Assembly: GCA_016125475.1 (NCBI GenBank)
Contig: WGLR01000018.1
Span: forward strand, 1-64,000
Direction of reading: 5' to 3'
DNA from: Betaproteobacteria bacterium
Lineage (GTDB): Bacteria > Pseudomonadota > Gammaproteobacteria > Burkholderiales > Ga0077523
DNA: 64,000 bases
In this document: positions 51,675 to 59,623 of the stretch, in pieces
How positions within the stretch are numbered: the stretch's first letter is position 1
Layout of the letters: each line of letters starts with the position of its first letter
Translations under genes and position numbers: made by a program
Notes under the pieces: generated by a model
Told to the model about the DNA's origin: nothing
Database searches by the model: none
Seen by the model: only the letters and a program-made list of their open reading frames with translations

Positions 51675-52367
51675 TCATCGTGCGACCCATCCCCCGCAGA
51701 CGGGAAACACCTGACCCACGAACGCGTTCGCGGCCTCGCTGCACAGGAAGACCGCGAACATCGCGTCCTCCTCCGCGCTCACGAGGCGCCCGAGGGGCAC
51801 CTCGCGCCGCAGGCGTTCCTGGAACCGCGGATTGGCCTGAACCTCCGGCGGAAAGTACGTCGGGTTGTCGACGAAGTTCTGCGCGATCACGTTCACCTGC
51901 ACGTTGTGGGGCGCCACCTCGACGCCGACCGCCTGGACGTAGGCGAGTTGCGCACCGCGTGCCGCGCTGTACGTGGACGTGCGCTTCATGCCACGCAGTG
52001 CCGACGCGCTTCCCATCACGAGGATCTTGCCCGAGCGGCGCTCGATCATCTGCGGCAGGACGGCGCGGCACAGACGGGGCAGGGGGTCGACCATGTGGGC
52101 GAAGACGTCGCGCCACTCGTCGTCGGATACGTCGACGGCCGGCGTCGAGGGGGCGGCGATCGCCAGGTTCGCGACGAGCACATCGACATGGCCCGTCTTC
52201 GCGACGAGCTCCGCCGGCCGTTCGGGGGCGGTCAGCGGGGCGGTGTCACCGATGACCTCCGCGCCTGCGTCGGCAAAGGCGCGACACAGCACGGGCCCCA
52301 TGAACTCGCCCGCCTGCGTGACGAGCACGCGCCGGCCCGACAGATCGACTGCATTCTTAAGCTCCAT
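51675..52367 (-). CDS. halohydrin-dehalogenase-like SDR
   Basis: A 230-residue SDR whose active-site pattern is that of halohydrin dehalogenases, enzymes turning vicinal haloalcohols into epoxides and back. The cofactor motif T-G-x-x-x-G-x-G is replaced by T17-Q-A-G-E-F22-M-G24, matching T-x4-F/Y-x-G, the halide pocket of HHDHs. The catalytic set is Ser 120-x12-Tyr 133-x3-Arg 137, with Arg instead of the SDR Lys, as in HheC (Ser132, Tyr145, Arg149). Length 230 fits (about 225-260). Several local segments (G-Q-V-F-P-V-C-G-G near the C-terminus) also recall HheC. ATG 52367 has a GGAGG ribosome site. It lies upstream of the acyl-CoA ligase and downstream of the EmrB gene on one strand. Confidence 0.82.
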   Translation of the reverse strand: MELKNAVDLSGRRVLVTQAGEFMGPVLCRAFADAGAEVIGDTAPLTAPERPAELVAKTGHVDVLVANLAIAAPSTPAVDVSDDEWRDVFAHMVDPLPRLCRAVLPQMIERRSGKILVMGSASALRGMKRTSTYSAARGAQLAYVQAVGVEVAPHNVQVNVIAQNFVDNPTYFPPEVQANPRFQERLRREVPLGRLVSAEEDAMFAVFLCSEAANAFVGQVFPVCGGWVAR

Positions 52368-52420
52368 GGTCCCTCCGAGTGTTCGGATCCGGGGCGATCG
52401 CGCGTGGCGCTGCCCGGACA

Positions 52421-53950
52421 TCAGGCGGCTTCGGTGGCCTCCATCGGTATCTCCACGTGCCTGGGCGTGGATCCCACCAGCAGCAGGAGCGGCAGCGCGG
52501 ACAGCGCTGCGACCGCGAGCAGCTGGAAGTCGCCGATGTACGCGATCATGAGCGCCTGCTGGTCGATCACCTTGTCCATGTGCGCGATGCCCGGAAGCGT
52601 GCCCAGCTTCCACTCCGCGCGCGGCGCGGCGTAGCGCAGGATCTCGTTGTACGGCGAGACGAATTCCGTGAGATGCGCGCGGCTCTGGCCCGTACTGCGC
52701 ACGAGCATCGCGAGCGCCGCCGACACGCCGATGCTGGCCCCGATGCTGCGGACCAGATTGTAGACGCCCGCGGCTTCGGTGCGTCGCTCCGGCGTGATGC
52801 CGGGAAAGGCGATGACCTGGATCGGTACGAGGATGATGCCGCCGCCGATGCCCTGCATGAAGTTCGTCCAGATCAGGGGCCACACGGGAACGTCGACGGT
52901 CCACGTCGACATCTCCACGGCAGGGATGGCCATGCACACCAGTCCGAACGCGATGATCTTGCGCGGATCGATCCTGCCCGTGATGCGTCCGCCGATGATC
53001 ATGGCCGAGAGCATCCCGAGTCCGCGCGGCGCCTGCAGAAGTCCGACGGCATCGATCGAGTAGCCGCGTATCTCCGCGAGGAACGGGGGCATCAGGATCA
53101 GCGGCGGCACCGTCACGAGGCCGTAGATGAACACGAATCCGAGTCCGAGTGCGAACCGTCGGTCGGTGATGATCGAGAGGTCGAGGAACGGTTTCCGGGT
53201 CGTGAGGCTGTGGACGAGGAACAGGTAGAACCCGAGCACGCTGAGGCAGCCCTCGAGGATGATTTCACCGGACTCGAACCAGTCGAGCGTGCCGCCGCGG
53301 TCGAGCATGAGCTGGAGGGCACCGATCCCGAGCGCGAGGGACACGAAGCCGAACCAGTCCAGCCTGTGTGTCCTGTCGCGCTGCGTTTCCGGCACGAAGA
53401 TCGTCAGGCCGATGAGCGCGAGCATGCCGATCGGGACGTTGATGTAGAAGATGTACTGCCAGCGGAAGTACTCGGTCAGATAGCCGCCGAGGCACGGTCC
53501 GAGGAACGACCCGAACACGGAGCCCGTACCCCAGAGCGCCATGGCCTTCCCGTGCTCGTGCGGCGGATAGGTGTCGAGAATGATCGCCTGCGAGAGCGGG
53601 ATCAAAAATGCGCCGCTCATGCCCTGGACGATGCGCGCGGCGACTTCCACGGCGAGGGACTGCGCGGATCCACAGAACACGGATGCGGTCGTGAAGCCGA
53701 TCAGCGCGAAGATGAACAGCCGCTTGCGTCCGAACCGGGCGCTCAGGAAGCCGGCGGTCGGCATGCTGATCGCGGACGCCACGATGTACGACGTGATGAC
53801 CCATCCGATCTGGTCCTGCGACGCCGAGAAGGTGCCCTGCATGTGGGGCAGGGCCACCGCGGCGATCGTCCAGTCGATGGAATACAGCAGGGACGCGAGG
53901 ATCACCGAAGCGGTGACCAGGACGGGATGTCGGGGAGCTTGCTCGAACAC
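52421..53950 (-). CDS. emrB: EmrB-type DHA2 multidrug exporter
   Basis: A 509-residue 14-helix MFS exporter. D-W-T-I-A-A-V-A-L-P near residue 26 (motif D1), L-S-A-R-F-G-R-K-R-L (motif A, about 69), R-I-V-Q-G-M-S-G-A near 107 and G-P-C-L-G-G near 152 (motif C) are visible. Together with the upstream membrane-fusion protein it should form an inner-membrane/periplasm pump that works with an outer-membrane channel. It follows emrA by 33 bases. Drug substrates are unknown. Confidence 0.93.
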   Translation of the reverse strand: MFEQAPRHPVLVTASVILASLLYSIDWTIAAVALPHMQGTFSASQDQIGWVITSYIVASAISMPTAGFLSARFGRKRLFIFALIGFTTASVFCGSAQSLAVEVAARIVQGMSGAFLIPLSQAIILDTYPPHEHGKAMALWGTGSVFGSFLGPCLGGYLTEYFRWQYIFYINVPIGMLALIGLTIFVPETQRDRTHRLDWFGFVSLALGIGALQLMLDRGGTLDWFESGEIILEGCLSVLGFYLFLVHSLTTRKPFLDLSIITDRRFALGLGFVFIYGLVTVPPLILMPPFLAEIRGYSIDAVGLLQAPRGLGMLSAMIIGGRITGRIDPRKIIAFGLVCMAIPAVEMSTWTVDVPVWPLIWTNFMQGIGGGIILVPIQVIAFPGITPERRTEAAGVYNLVRSIGASIGVSAALAMLVRSTGQSRAHLTEFVSPYNEILRYAAPRAEWKLGTLPGIAHMDKVIDQQALMIAYIGDFQLLAVAALSALPLLLLVGSTPRHVEIPMEATEAA

Positions 53951-53983
53951 GACGTGTCCTCGCGGGGGTGCGCGGCAGGCCGC

Positions 53984-55111
53984 TCAGTTGCCGGCGAGCG
54001 CGGGCGTGGGCTGCAGGAATCGGGGCAGGTAGCCTTCGTCGATGAGCCGGCGCACGGTCTTCGGCAGTCCGTTGACGTGCCCCGTGTCCACGGCCACCGT
54101 GGCCGTCATGCCGGCGCGCAGCGGCGGCATCCCCGCGGGCTGCTCGACCTCGATCCGGACCGGAATGCGCTGGACCACCTTCACCCAGTTGCCCGTGGCA
54201 TTCTGCGGCGGAAGCACTGCGAACTCTGCGCCGGTGGCGGGAGAGATCGACGACACGAGCGCGGACCACTCGATGTCCGGGTAGGCGTCCACGCGGACCG
54301 TGACGTGCTGGCCGACGCGCATGTGCGTGAGCTGCGTCTCCTTGTAGTTGGCCTCGACCCACGCCGGAGCATTGCTGATCAGGCTGAACACCGGCACGCC
54401 CTTGTCGATGTGCTCGCCGACCTCGAGGTCGAGGTTGCTCACGATGCCCGCGCTCGGCGCGCGGACCTCGGTGCGGGCGAGGTCGATGGCGGCGGCGTCG
54501 TAGGCGGCCTTGGCCTCGACGTATCTGGGAAACTCGTCCACGGGCAGGTTGGGATCACCCGCGAGATTCGCGATGACCCGTTGCGTGCGTTCCCGGATGC
54601 TCACGAGCTTCCGCTTCGCGAGCTCGAGGTTGTGGCGCGCCTCGTCGTACATGTCCGCGCGGGTCATCCCGCTCTCCCGCAGCATCGCCTGGCGCTCGAA
54701 CTGCCGCGTGAGGAACCGGATCTGCTCCTCCATCTCGTCGGCCTCGAGCAGCGACGTCCGGTAGTCGGCCTTGAGTGACTGGACGTCGGTCCGGATGACT
54801 TCCATCTGGGCCTTGGCGCGGTCCAGTGCAATCTGGTAGGGGGCCGGGTCGACCTGGAACAGCAGGTCACCCGCGCTCACGTGCTGGTTGTCCTGCACGG
54901 CGACGCCGACGACGCGGCCGGGTACCTCGCAGCTGACCGCGACGATCGCGGCCTTCACGTAGGCGTTCTCGGTTTCCTCGTAGCGACCCGACTGCGCGTA
55001 CCAGCGCGTGCCGAGGATCACCGCGATCAGCGGGACGACCACGAGGAACACGATGCGGAATACGCGGATCGGGGGAAGCTTGGATCGGACGGTGCGCAGC
55101 ACTGCTTTCAT
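53984..55111 (-). CDS. emrA: HlyD/EmrA-type membrane fusion protein
   Basis: A 375-residue periplasmic adaptor: a single N-terminal membrane helix (about 18-38), lipoyl half-motifs around V-Q-D-N-Q-H-V (about 72) and V-R-A-P-S-A-G-I-V-S-N-L near 217 flanking a long coiled-coil hairpin (about 95-205), then beta-barrel domains. Its start overlaps the MarR stop by four bases (ATGA). It links EmrB to an outer-membrane channel such as TolC, which is not in this window. Confidence 0.93.
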   Translation of the reverse strand: MKAVLRTVRSKLPPIRVFRIVFLVVVPLIAVILGTRWYAQSGRYEETENAYVKAAIVAVSCEVPGRVVGVAVQDNQHVSAGDLLFQVDPAPYQIALDRAKAQMEVIRTDVQSLKADYRTSLLEADEMEEQIRFLTRQFERQAMLRESGMTRADMYDEARHNLELAKRKLVSIRERTQRVIANLAGDPNLPVDEFPRYVEAKAAYDAAAIDLARTEVRAPSAGIVSNLDLEVGEHIDKGVPVFSLISNAPAWVEANYKETQLTHMRVGQHVTVRVDAYPDIEWSALVSSISPATGAEFAVLPPQNATGNWVKVVQRIPVRIEVEQPAGMPPLRAGMTATVAVDTGHVNGLPKTVRRLIDEGYLPRFLQPTPALAGN

Positions 55112-55587
55112 GAGACGTTTCTCGTCCTGCCGTTGCGGGCTCCGTTGCCGTTCTCCGATCGAGACAGGTTGGCCTTGATCGCGAGCAGGACGTCCACGAA
55201 ACCCTCCTGTTGTTCCCGGGACAGCCCTGCGAGTGCGTCACGCCGCATCTCGGCGGCCGCCGACCGCATGGCCTTGATGGACGGTTCGACTTCCTCCGTC
55301 AGGTAGACACACTTCGCGCGACGGTCGTTGGCGTGCGACTCGCGGCGGATCCACCCCTTCTGTTCCATGCGGTCGAGCAGCCGCCCGAGCGTGGCCTTTT
55401 CGATCTCGAGGATGTCTGCGAGCTCCGACTGCGTGGCTCCGTTGTTGCGGAACAGGTGATTGAGGACCCACCACTGCGAGCGCGTGAGCCCCAGCGCGCG
55501 CACCTTCCGGTCGAAGTTGGTGCGCATGAGCCGGGCGACGTCGTTCAGGATGAAGCCGAAGTTGCGGGAGAGGTCTTCCTGGAACAT
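55108..55587 (-). CDS. MarR-family regulator of the emrAB genes
   Basis: A 159-residue winged-helix repressor. The DNA-binding region reads A-T-Q-S-E-L-A-D-I-L-E-I-E-K-A-T-L-G-R-L-L-D-R-M (about 51-74), followed by the wing G-W-I-R-R-E-S-H-A-N-D-R-R-A-K, the MarR signature. It begins the operon marR-emrA-emrB, with emrA translationally coupled; regulators of this kind are usually released by drugs or phenolic acids. ATG 55587 is preferred: the frame remains open for 180 residues upstream without conservation. Two operator palindromes lie 15-54 bases before its start. Confidence 0.93.
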   Translation of the reverse strand: MFQEDLSRNFGFILNDVARLMRTNFDRKVRALGLTRSQWWVLNHLFRNNGATQSELADILEIEKATLGRLLDRMEQKGWIRRESHANDRRAKCVYLTEEVEPSIKAMRSAAAEMRRDALAGLSREQQEGFVDVLLAIKANLSRSENGNGARNGRTRNVS

Positions 55588-55601
55588 CCGGCGATGATAG
55601 T

Positions 55602-55641
55602 TGCCTAGCTTATTATAGGCAAGCCTACTGTATACAGGCTT
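55602..55641. promoter_or_regulatory. two MarR-type operator palindromes
   Basis: TGCCTA-N8-TAGGCA (55602-55621) and AAGCCT-N9-AGGCTT (55621-55641) abut each other, sharing an A. Both arms contain the GCCT/AGGC core, and the AT-rich centre includes likely -10 elements such as TATAGG. The location directly upstream of marR is typical of autorepression. Confidence 0.7.
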
Positions 55642-55669
55642 ATTGTCAGCCGGGTTATCGTCTGGAGGT

Positions 55670-56653
55670 CTATCGGGTCGCGGGAGGCTTCCGGCGTGCC
55701 CGTATTTCCGCGAGCGTCTTCTCGGCGACGGACCGGTTGGGGCCGTCGAGGGCCACGGCAGCCTCGGCCGTCGCGAGCGCGGCCGCGAGGTCGCCCCGTT
55801 CGGCGAGGACGTGCGCGAGGTTGTTGAGCGCGGCGTCCGATTCCGGATTCGCGCGGGCGGCTGTCCGGAACGCACTTTCGGCCGCCGCGAGGTCGCCTTT
55901 CGCATACGCCGTGTTGCCCGCTCCGATCGCCAGGGTGAGGTCACCCGGCCAGCGGGAGAGTCCTGCAACGTAGGCCCGATGGGCGTCGTCGAGCCTGCCC
56001 AGCCGCTCGAGCGCGATGGCGCCCTCGGCGTAACTGTCGTGTGTCGCGCTCGCGGGGACCTCGCCCGGACGCACCGCGACCATGGCCCATCGCCCCGAGC
56101 GGTCCCAGGTCTTGCTGAACGTCGCAAGCGGCAGAAGCTGGCGGGCCTCGCGTCCGGAGCGGAGGATGACTTCGTCGGCGGTCAGGTCGAAGCCGACCAC
56201 CACTGCGTAGTGCCACATCGGATACCACGACAGCCCGAGGTTCTGCAGGATCACGACGGGGGTGCCCGCGGCGACCTGCTCGAACAGCGCTTCGAGGCCC
56301 GGTTCCAGACGAACGGCGAAAGCGCCGGTGCGCCGCGCGCCGCCGAGCATGTCGAGCGGGAGGCTCCCCTGCCGCGCCGGCAGGTACACCATCGGGGCGA
56401 GCTTGTCCGGGGTGGTGTCGAACCCGGCGGCGGTCAGGACGGTTGCGAGCGCCGCCGGACCGCAGTGATGGGCTTCCTGGGGGAAGAACGGTGTCGCGGT
56501 GAGCTCGCGAACGCTGGGCAGGGCTGCCAGCCGCTGTGCGTCCATCTTCGGCAGCCCGGCACAGCCTGCGAGGAGCAGCACCGTGAGCAGGGCGCAGAGA
56601 CGGGCCAGCGGTGAACCGCTGCCGGTGCGTGATCGCGGATCACCCACCGGCAT
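55670..56653 (-). CDS. PA2778-family C39-type cysteine peptidase lipoprotein with TPRs
   Basis: A 327-residue envelope protein. The signal ends with the lipobox L-L-A-G-C31. The peptidase domain has the C39-like oxyanion Gln 59 and nucleophile Cys 64 in P-Q-E-A-H-H-C-G-P-A-A-L, and the catalytic His 148 in W-H-Y-A-V-V-V-G-F-D. The C-terminal 130 residues are tetratricopeptide repeats. This is the architecture of PA2778 of Pseudomonas. C39 peptidases cut after Gly-Gly in leader peptides; its neighbours on both sides of the operon are two PA2779-like proteins with such a site. ATG 56653; the neighbouring gene ends 81 bases upstream. Confidence 0.87.
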   Translation of the reverse strand: MPVGDPRSRTGSGSPLARLCALLTVLLLAGCAGLPKMDAQRLAALPSVRELTATPFFPQEAHHCGPAALATVLTAAGFDTTPDKLAPMVYLPARQGSLPLDMLGGARRTGAFAVRLEPGLEALFEQVAAGTPVVILQNLGLSWYPMWHYAVVVGFDLTADEVILRSGREARQLLPLATFSKTWDRSGRWAMVAVRPGEVPASATHDSYAEGAIALERLGRLDDAHRAYVAGLSRWPGDLTLAIGAGNTAYAKGDLAAAESAFRTAARANPESDAALNNLAHVLAERGDLAAALATAEAAVALDGPNRSVAEKTLAEIRARRKPPATR

Positions 56654-56734
56654 CTCGGGATCGGCCGACCGATCGCCCGGGCTGCCGCGCGAAGCGAGGA
56701 TGGCCCGGAATTCGTGCGATCGGACTGCCGGGGA

Positions 56735-57154
56735 TCAACGCTTGATGGGACGCGTGAAGGAGAACACTTTCGTGAACCCCAGGATGTCGGTGATGAGGAG
56801 CACGATGAACACGACCAGGGCCACGCCGAGGACAGCACCGAACCCATCACCCCCTGCCGGCATGGAATCGATCTTGCCGGCGGCGTTCAGCACCTCGTCG
56901 TCCGACATCGCGGCGACCCGTGCCTTCGCTTCGGCGGGAGCGATGCCGAGCCGGTCGAGCTGATGCACGACATCCGCGCGATCCAGGAATGCGGCGACCT
57001 TCGCGCGCTGCGCCTCGATACCCGCTGCGTCGCGTGCTGCGTGACCGACGGTTTCCGTCCCGACGAGTGCTGCCTGGACGGCAGTCACCATGCCCAGATG
57101 CATCGTCGTGGCGACCAGCGTGATGGCGAGTACTTTCTTCAACAGTTTCCACAT
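56735..57154 (-). CDS. PA2779-family membrane protein, copy A
   Basis: A 139-residue protein with an N-terminal signal/anchor (about 1-28, V-Q-A/A-L-V-G-T-E), a helical middle with R-L-G-I-A-P-A-E-A-K-A-R-V and S-D-D-E-V (about 68-87), then P-A-G-G (99-102) and a membrane helix ending I-L-G-F-T-K-V-F-S-F-T-R. The last two parts are the PA2779 signature. Upstream of the peptidase gene and downstream of its paralogue. Proposed substrate of the neighbouring C39-type peptidase (inference). A GGAGG ribosome site precedes ATG 57154. Confidence 0.85.
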   Translation of the reverse strand: MWKLLKKVLAITLVATTMHLGMVTAVQAALVGTETVGHAARDAAGIEAQRAKVAAFLDRADVVHQLDRLGIAPAEAKARVAAMSDDEVLNAAGKIDSMPAGGDGFGAVLGVALVVFIVLLITDILGFTKVFSFTRPIKR

Positions 57155-57194
57155 TGTTCAGACTCCTCCGCTATGGGTCATTGGTTCGGCCGAT

Positions 57195-57584
57195 TCATCT
57201 TCTGAGTGAACTCGTGAAGGGAAAGATTCGCGTGTAGCCGAGCACGTCCGTCATGACGAGGACGGCGAACACGAAGACGGCGACACCGACCACCCCTCCG
57301 CCTGCAGGGATTCTACCCGGACTGCCCGGAGAATCCACCTCCGCGTCGGTCAGCACCGAGACCCGGGCATGCGCCTCGGCCGGAGACATGCCCAGGCGTG
57401 TGAGTTCGGCGGCGAGCACGGCGCGGCGCATCGTGCGTGCGGTCTGCGGATCCGGCTCCGGAACGTGTCCGGTCACCCGCTCCGTTCCGACGAGAGCCGC
57501 CCGGGCCGGCGCCGCAACTGCGAGATGAAGGATGGTGAGGACCAGGACTGCAGCGATCCGGCGGAAGAGTGCGGTTTTCTTCAT
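57195..57584 (-). CDS. PA2779-family membrane protein, copy B
   Basis: A 129-residue paralogue of the neighbouring gene, with signal peptide (about 1-29, A-R-A/A-L-V-G-T-E), R-L-G-M-S-P-A-E-A-H-A-R-V, L-T-D-A-E-V, then P-A-G-G-G (93-97) and the C-terminal helix ending V-L-G-Y-T-R-I-F-P-F-T. The two copies share architecture but differ in the middle. ATG 57584. It lies 34 bases downstream of the GlrR-like gene and 41 bases upstream of copy A, so all may be one transcript. Confidence 0.85.
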   Translation of the reverse strand: MKKTALFRRIAAVLVLTILHLAVAAPARAALVGTERVTGHVPEPDPQTARTMRRAVLAAELTRLGMSPAEAHARVSVLTDAEVDSPGSPGRIPAGGGVVGVAVFVFAVLVMTDVLGYTRIFPFTSSLRR

Positions 57585-57617
57585 GTGAGGGCGGTTCCGG
57601 GGGCTCGATGGATGGGG

Positions 57618-58979
57618 TCAGTTCGTCGTCGTGTGATTCTTGAAGCGCGCGGGCAGGAGGTGGTGCCGGTGCAGGAGCTTGTAGAACTCCGTCCGGTTGC
57701 GTTTCGCGAGTCTCGCGGCGTGCGTGACGTTGCCGTTGGTCATCTTGAGCAGACGCGAAAGATACTCGCGCTCGAACTGGCCCCGAGCCTTCTCGAAAGG
57801 CTGCAGTTCGGTGGAAGGACCGCGCAGCGCGTTCTCGATGAGGCCCGCGCTCACGATCGGCGCGGTGCTGAGCGCCACGGCCTGCTCGATCACGTTGACG
57901 AGTTCCCGCACGTTTCCGGGCCAGTCGTACTCGACGAGCCGCGCGAGGGCCTCCGAACTGATGGCGGTCACGCGCTTGCCGTACTTGGCCGCGAGGCGGG
58001 TCAGGAAATGTGTCGCGAGCAGCGTGATGTCCTCGCGGCGGTCGCGCAGCGGCGGGACGTCGAAGCTCACGACGTTCAGGCGGTAGAAGAGATCCTCGCG
58101 GAAGCGGCCTTCGCGGATGCCGGCTTCGAGGTCCCGGTGGGTGGCGGAGATGATGCGCACGTCGACGGGTACCGCCTTCGTCGCGCCGACCGGACGTACG
58201 GTTCTCTCCTGCAGCACGCGCAGCAGCTTCACCTGCAGTGCGAGCGGCATGTCGCCGATCTCGTCCAGGAAGACCGTCCCGCCCGTGGCCGACTGGAAAA
58301 GTCCGGCGTTGTCGCGCGCGGCGCCCGTGAACGATCCGCGCATGTGGCCGAACAGTTCGGATTCCAGCAATGCCTCGGGGATGGCGCCGCAGTTGAGGGC
58401 CATGAACGGCCGGTCGCGCCGCGGGCTCGCGAGATGGATGGCCTGCGCGAGCAGTTCCTTGCCCGTCCCGCTCTCCCCGCGTATCAGGACGCTCGCGTCT
58501 CCAGCTGCGACGAGGCGCGCCCGCGCGAGGACCGCTTCCAGCTCGGGATTGTGCGTGATGATCGCCGCGCGCCACTCGTGATCGTCGTCGGCGGCTGTCG
58601 CCGGTGCCGAGAGCCGGACCGCGCGGGAGATCAGGCTCACGAGCTCCTTGCCGTCGAAGGGTTTCGTGAGGTAATCGAACACTCCCTTGCGCATGGCGGC
58701 CACCGCGTCCGGGATCGTCCCGTTCGCGGTCAGGATGATGACGGGCAGCGCCGGGTGCGTGCGGTGGACCTGCTCGAAGAGCGCCATGCCATCCATGCCA
58801 CCCATCTTGAGGTCCGTGACCACGACGTGCGGCACGGTGGTGGAAAGGTGCGCGAGACCTTCTTCCGCGCTCCTCGACGTCGTCACGTCGAACCCCGCCG
58901 TGGCGAGACGGATCGAGACCAGTCGCAGGAGATCCTCGTCGTCGTCGACGACCAGTACGTTACCCTGAGTCGCATTCAT
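57618..58979 (-). CDS. glrR: sigma-54-dependent response regulator GlrR
   Basis: A 453-residue NtrC-family activator. Receiver with Asp 56 (V-V-T-D-L-K), AAA+ domain with Walker A G-E-S-G-T-G-K (168-174), Walker B G-T-V-F-L-D-E, G-S-F-T-G-A (215-220, the sigma-54 contact loop; Ser replaces the usual Ala), and a Fis-type helix-turn-helix ending with R-N-R-T-E-F-Y-K-L-L (427-436), which matches E. coli GlrR closely. It is translationally coupled (ATGA) to the lipoprotein gene. E. coli GlrR activates glmY; the target here is unknown. Confidence 0.95.
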   Translation of the reverse strand: MNATQGNVLVVDDDEDLLRLVSIRLATAGFDVTTSRSAEEGLAHLSTTVPHVVVTDLKMGGMDGMALFEQVHRTHPALPVIILTANGTIPDAVAAMRKGVFDYLTKPFDGKELVSLISRAVRLSAPATAADDDHEWRAAIITHNPELEAVLARARLVAAGDASVLIRGESGTGKELLAQAIHLASPRRDRPFMALNCGAIPEALLESELFGHMRGSFTGAARDNAGLFQSATGGTVFLDEIGDMPLALQVKLLRVLQERTVRPVGATKAVPVDVRIISATHRDLEAGIREGRFREDLFYRLNVVSFDVPPLRDRREDITLLATHFLTRLAAKYGKRVTAISSEALARLVEYDWPGNVRELVNVIEQAVALSTAPIVSAGLIENALRGPSTELQPFEKARGQFEREYLSRLLKMTNGNVTHAARLAKRNRTEFYKLLHRHHLLPARFKNHTTTN

Positions 58980-59623
58980 TTGGCTCTCACTCCTTGATCC
59001 TTGAGAATCATCGCGCGCTCGACGTCCTTGAGCGCGTCGAGCTTGTGCTGCAGGTCGTCGCTCTTCCGCTGTTCCTCGCGCAGTCTGGCGGTCTGGGACT
59101 GGAGCTGCGCGTCGGCCCGACGCGACATCTCGATGCTTGCCAGCAGGACCTGCGCGAGGCCGCTGAGTTCGCTGAACCCGCGTCCTTCCCCCCGGGTATA
59201 TGGTTCGAGCAGTTGCGCGACGGCCGCATCGCTGTGCACGGGCGAGTTCGGCAGCCAGTGGACGAGGGCCAGTTTCAGCCGCGCGGCCTCGTTGCCCGTC
59301 GTCTCGAAGTCCTTCTTCGCGACTTCATAGGTCTGCTTGAGAGCCGACCCCGACTGGGCGCGCAACACCAGATAGTAGTCCATCACGTCGTCGAGATCGC
59401 TGTGCGGCGCCGACGTGACACCAGTCGGACAGGATCGGGTGTCGCTCGACGGACAGTCCGCGGCACGCGATGACGACGCCGTACCGACGTCGACGAGTCG
59501 TGGCCCCGTCGTGCAGCCCGCGAGGACGCCCGCGAGGACGGACGCGGCCAGGACGGTTCGGATCGGCCGCAATCGGCCTGCCGTCGATGCCCGCGCTGCG
59601 GGGCCCCTCGCCAGGCGCCTCAT
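58976..59623 (-). CDS. qseG: QseG-like lipoprotein of the glr operon
   Basis: A 215-residue outer-membrane lipoprotein candidate between kinase and regulator, the position of qseG in E. coli. The N-terminal 20 residues are basic and encoded by a repeat unit; the hydrophobic core V-L-A-A-S-V-L-A-G-V-L-A-G-C37 carries the lipobox. The mature part is largely helical with L-V-H-W-L-P-N-S near residue 122 and a C-terminal coiled coil (about 172-210). Sequence identity to QseG is low by eye; the assignment leans on synteny. Its start overlaps the stop of the 75-residue ORF and its stop overlaps the glrR start. Confidence 0.8.
   Translation of the reverse strand: MRRLARGPAARASTAGRLRPIRTVLAASVLAGVLAGCTTGPRLVDVGTASSSRAADCPSSDTRSCPTGVTSAPHSDLDDVMDYYLVLRAQSGSALKQTYEVAKKDFETTGNEAARLKLALVHWLPNSPVHSDAAVAQLLEPYTRGEGRGFSELSGLAQVLLASIEMSRRADAQLQSQTARLREEQRKSDDLQHKLDALKDVERAMILKDQGVRAK

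Noticed and set aside
55588-56127. Extension of the MarR frame by 180 residues
   Set aside because: It runs antiparallel and opposite in frame to the peptidase gene, has no conserved features, and would cross the operator palindromes.
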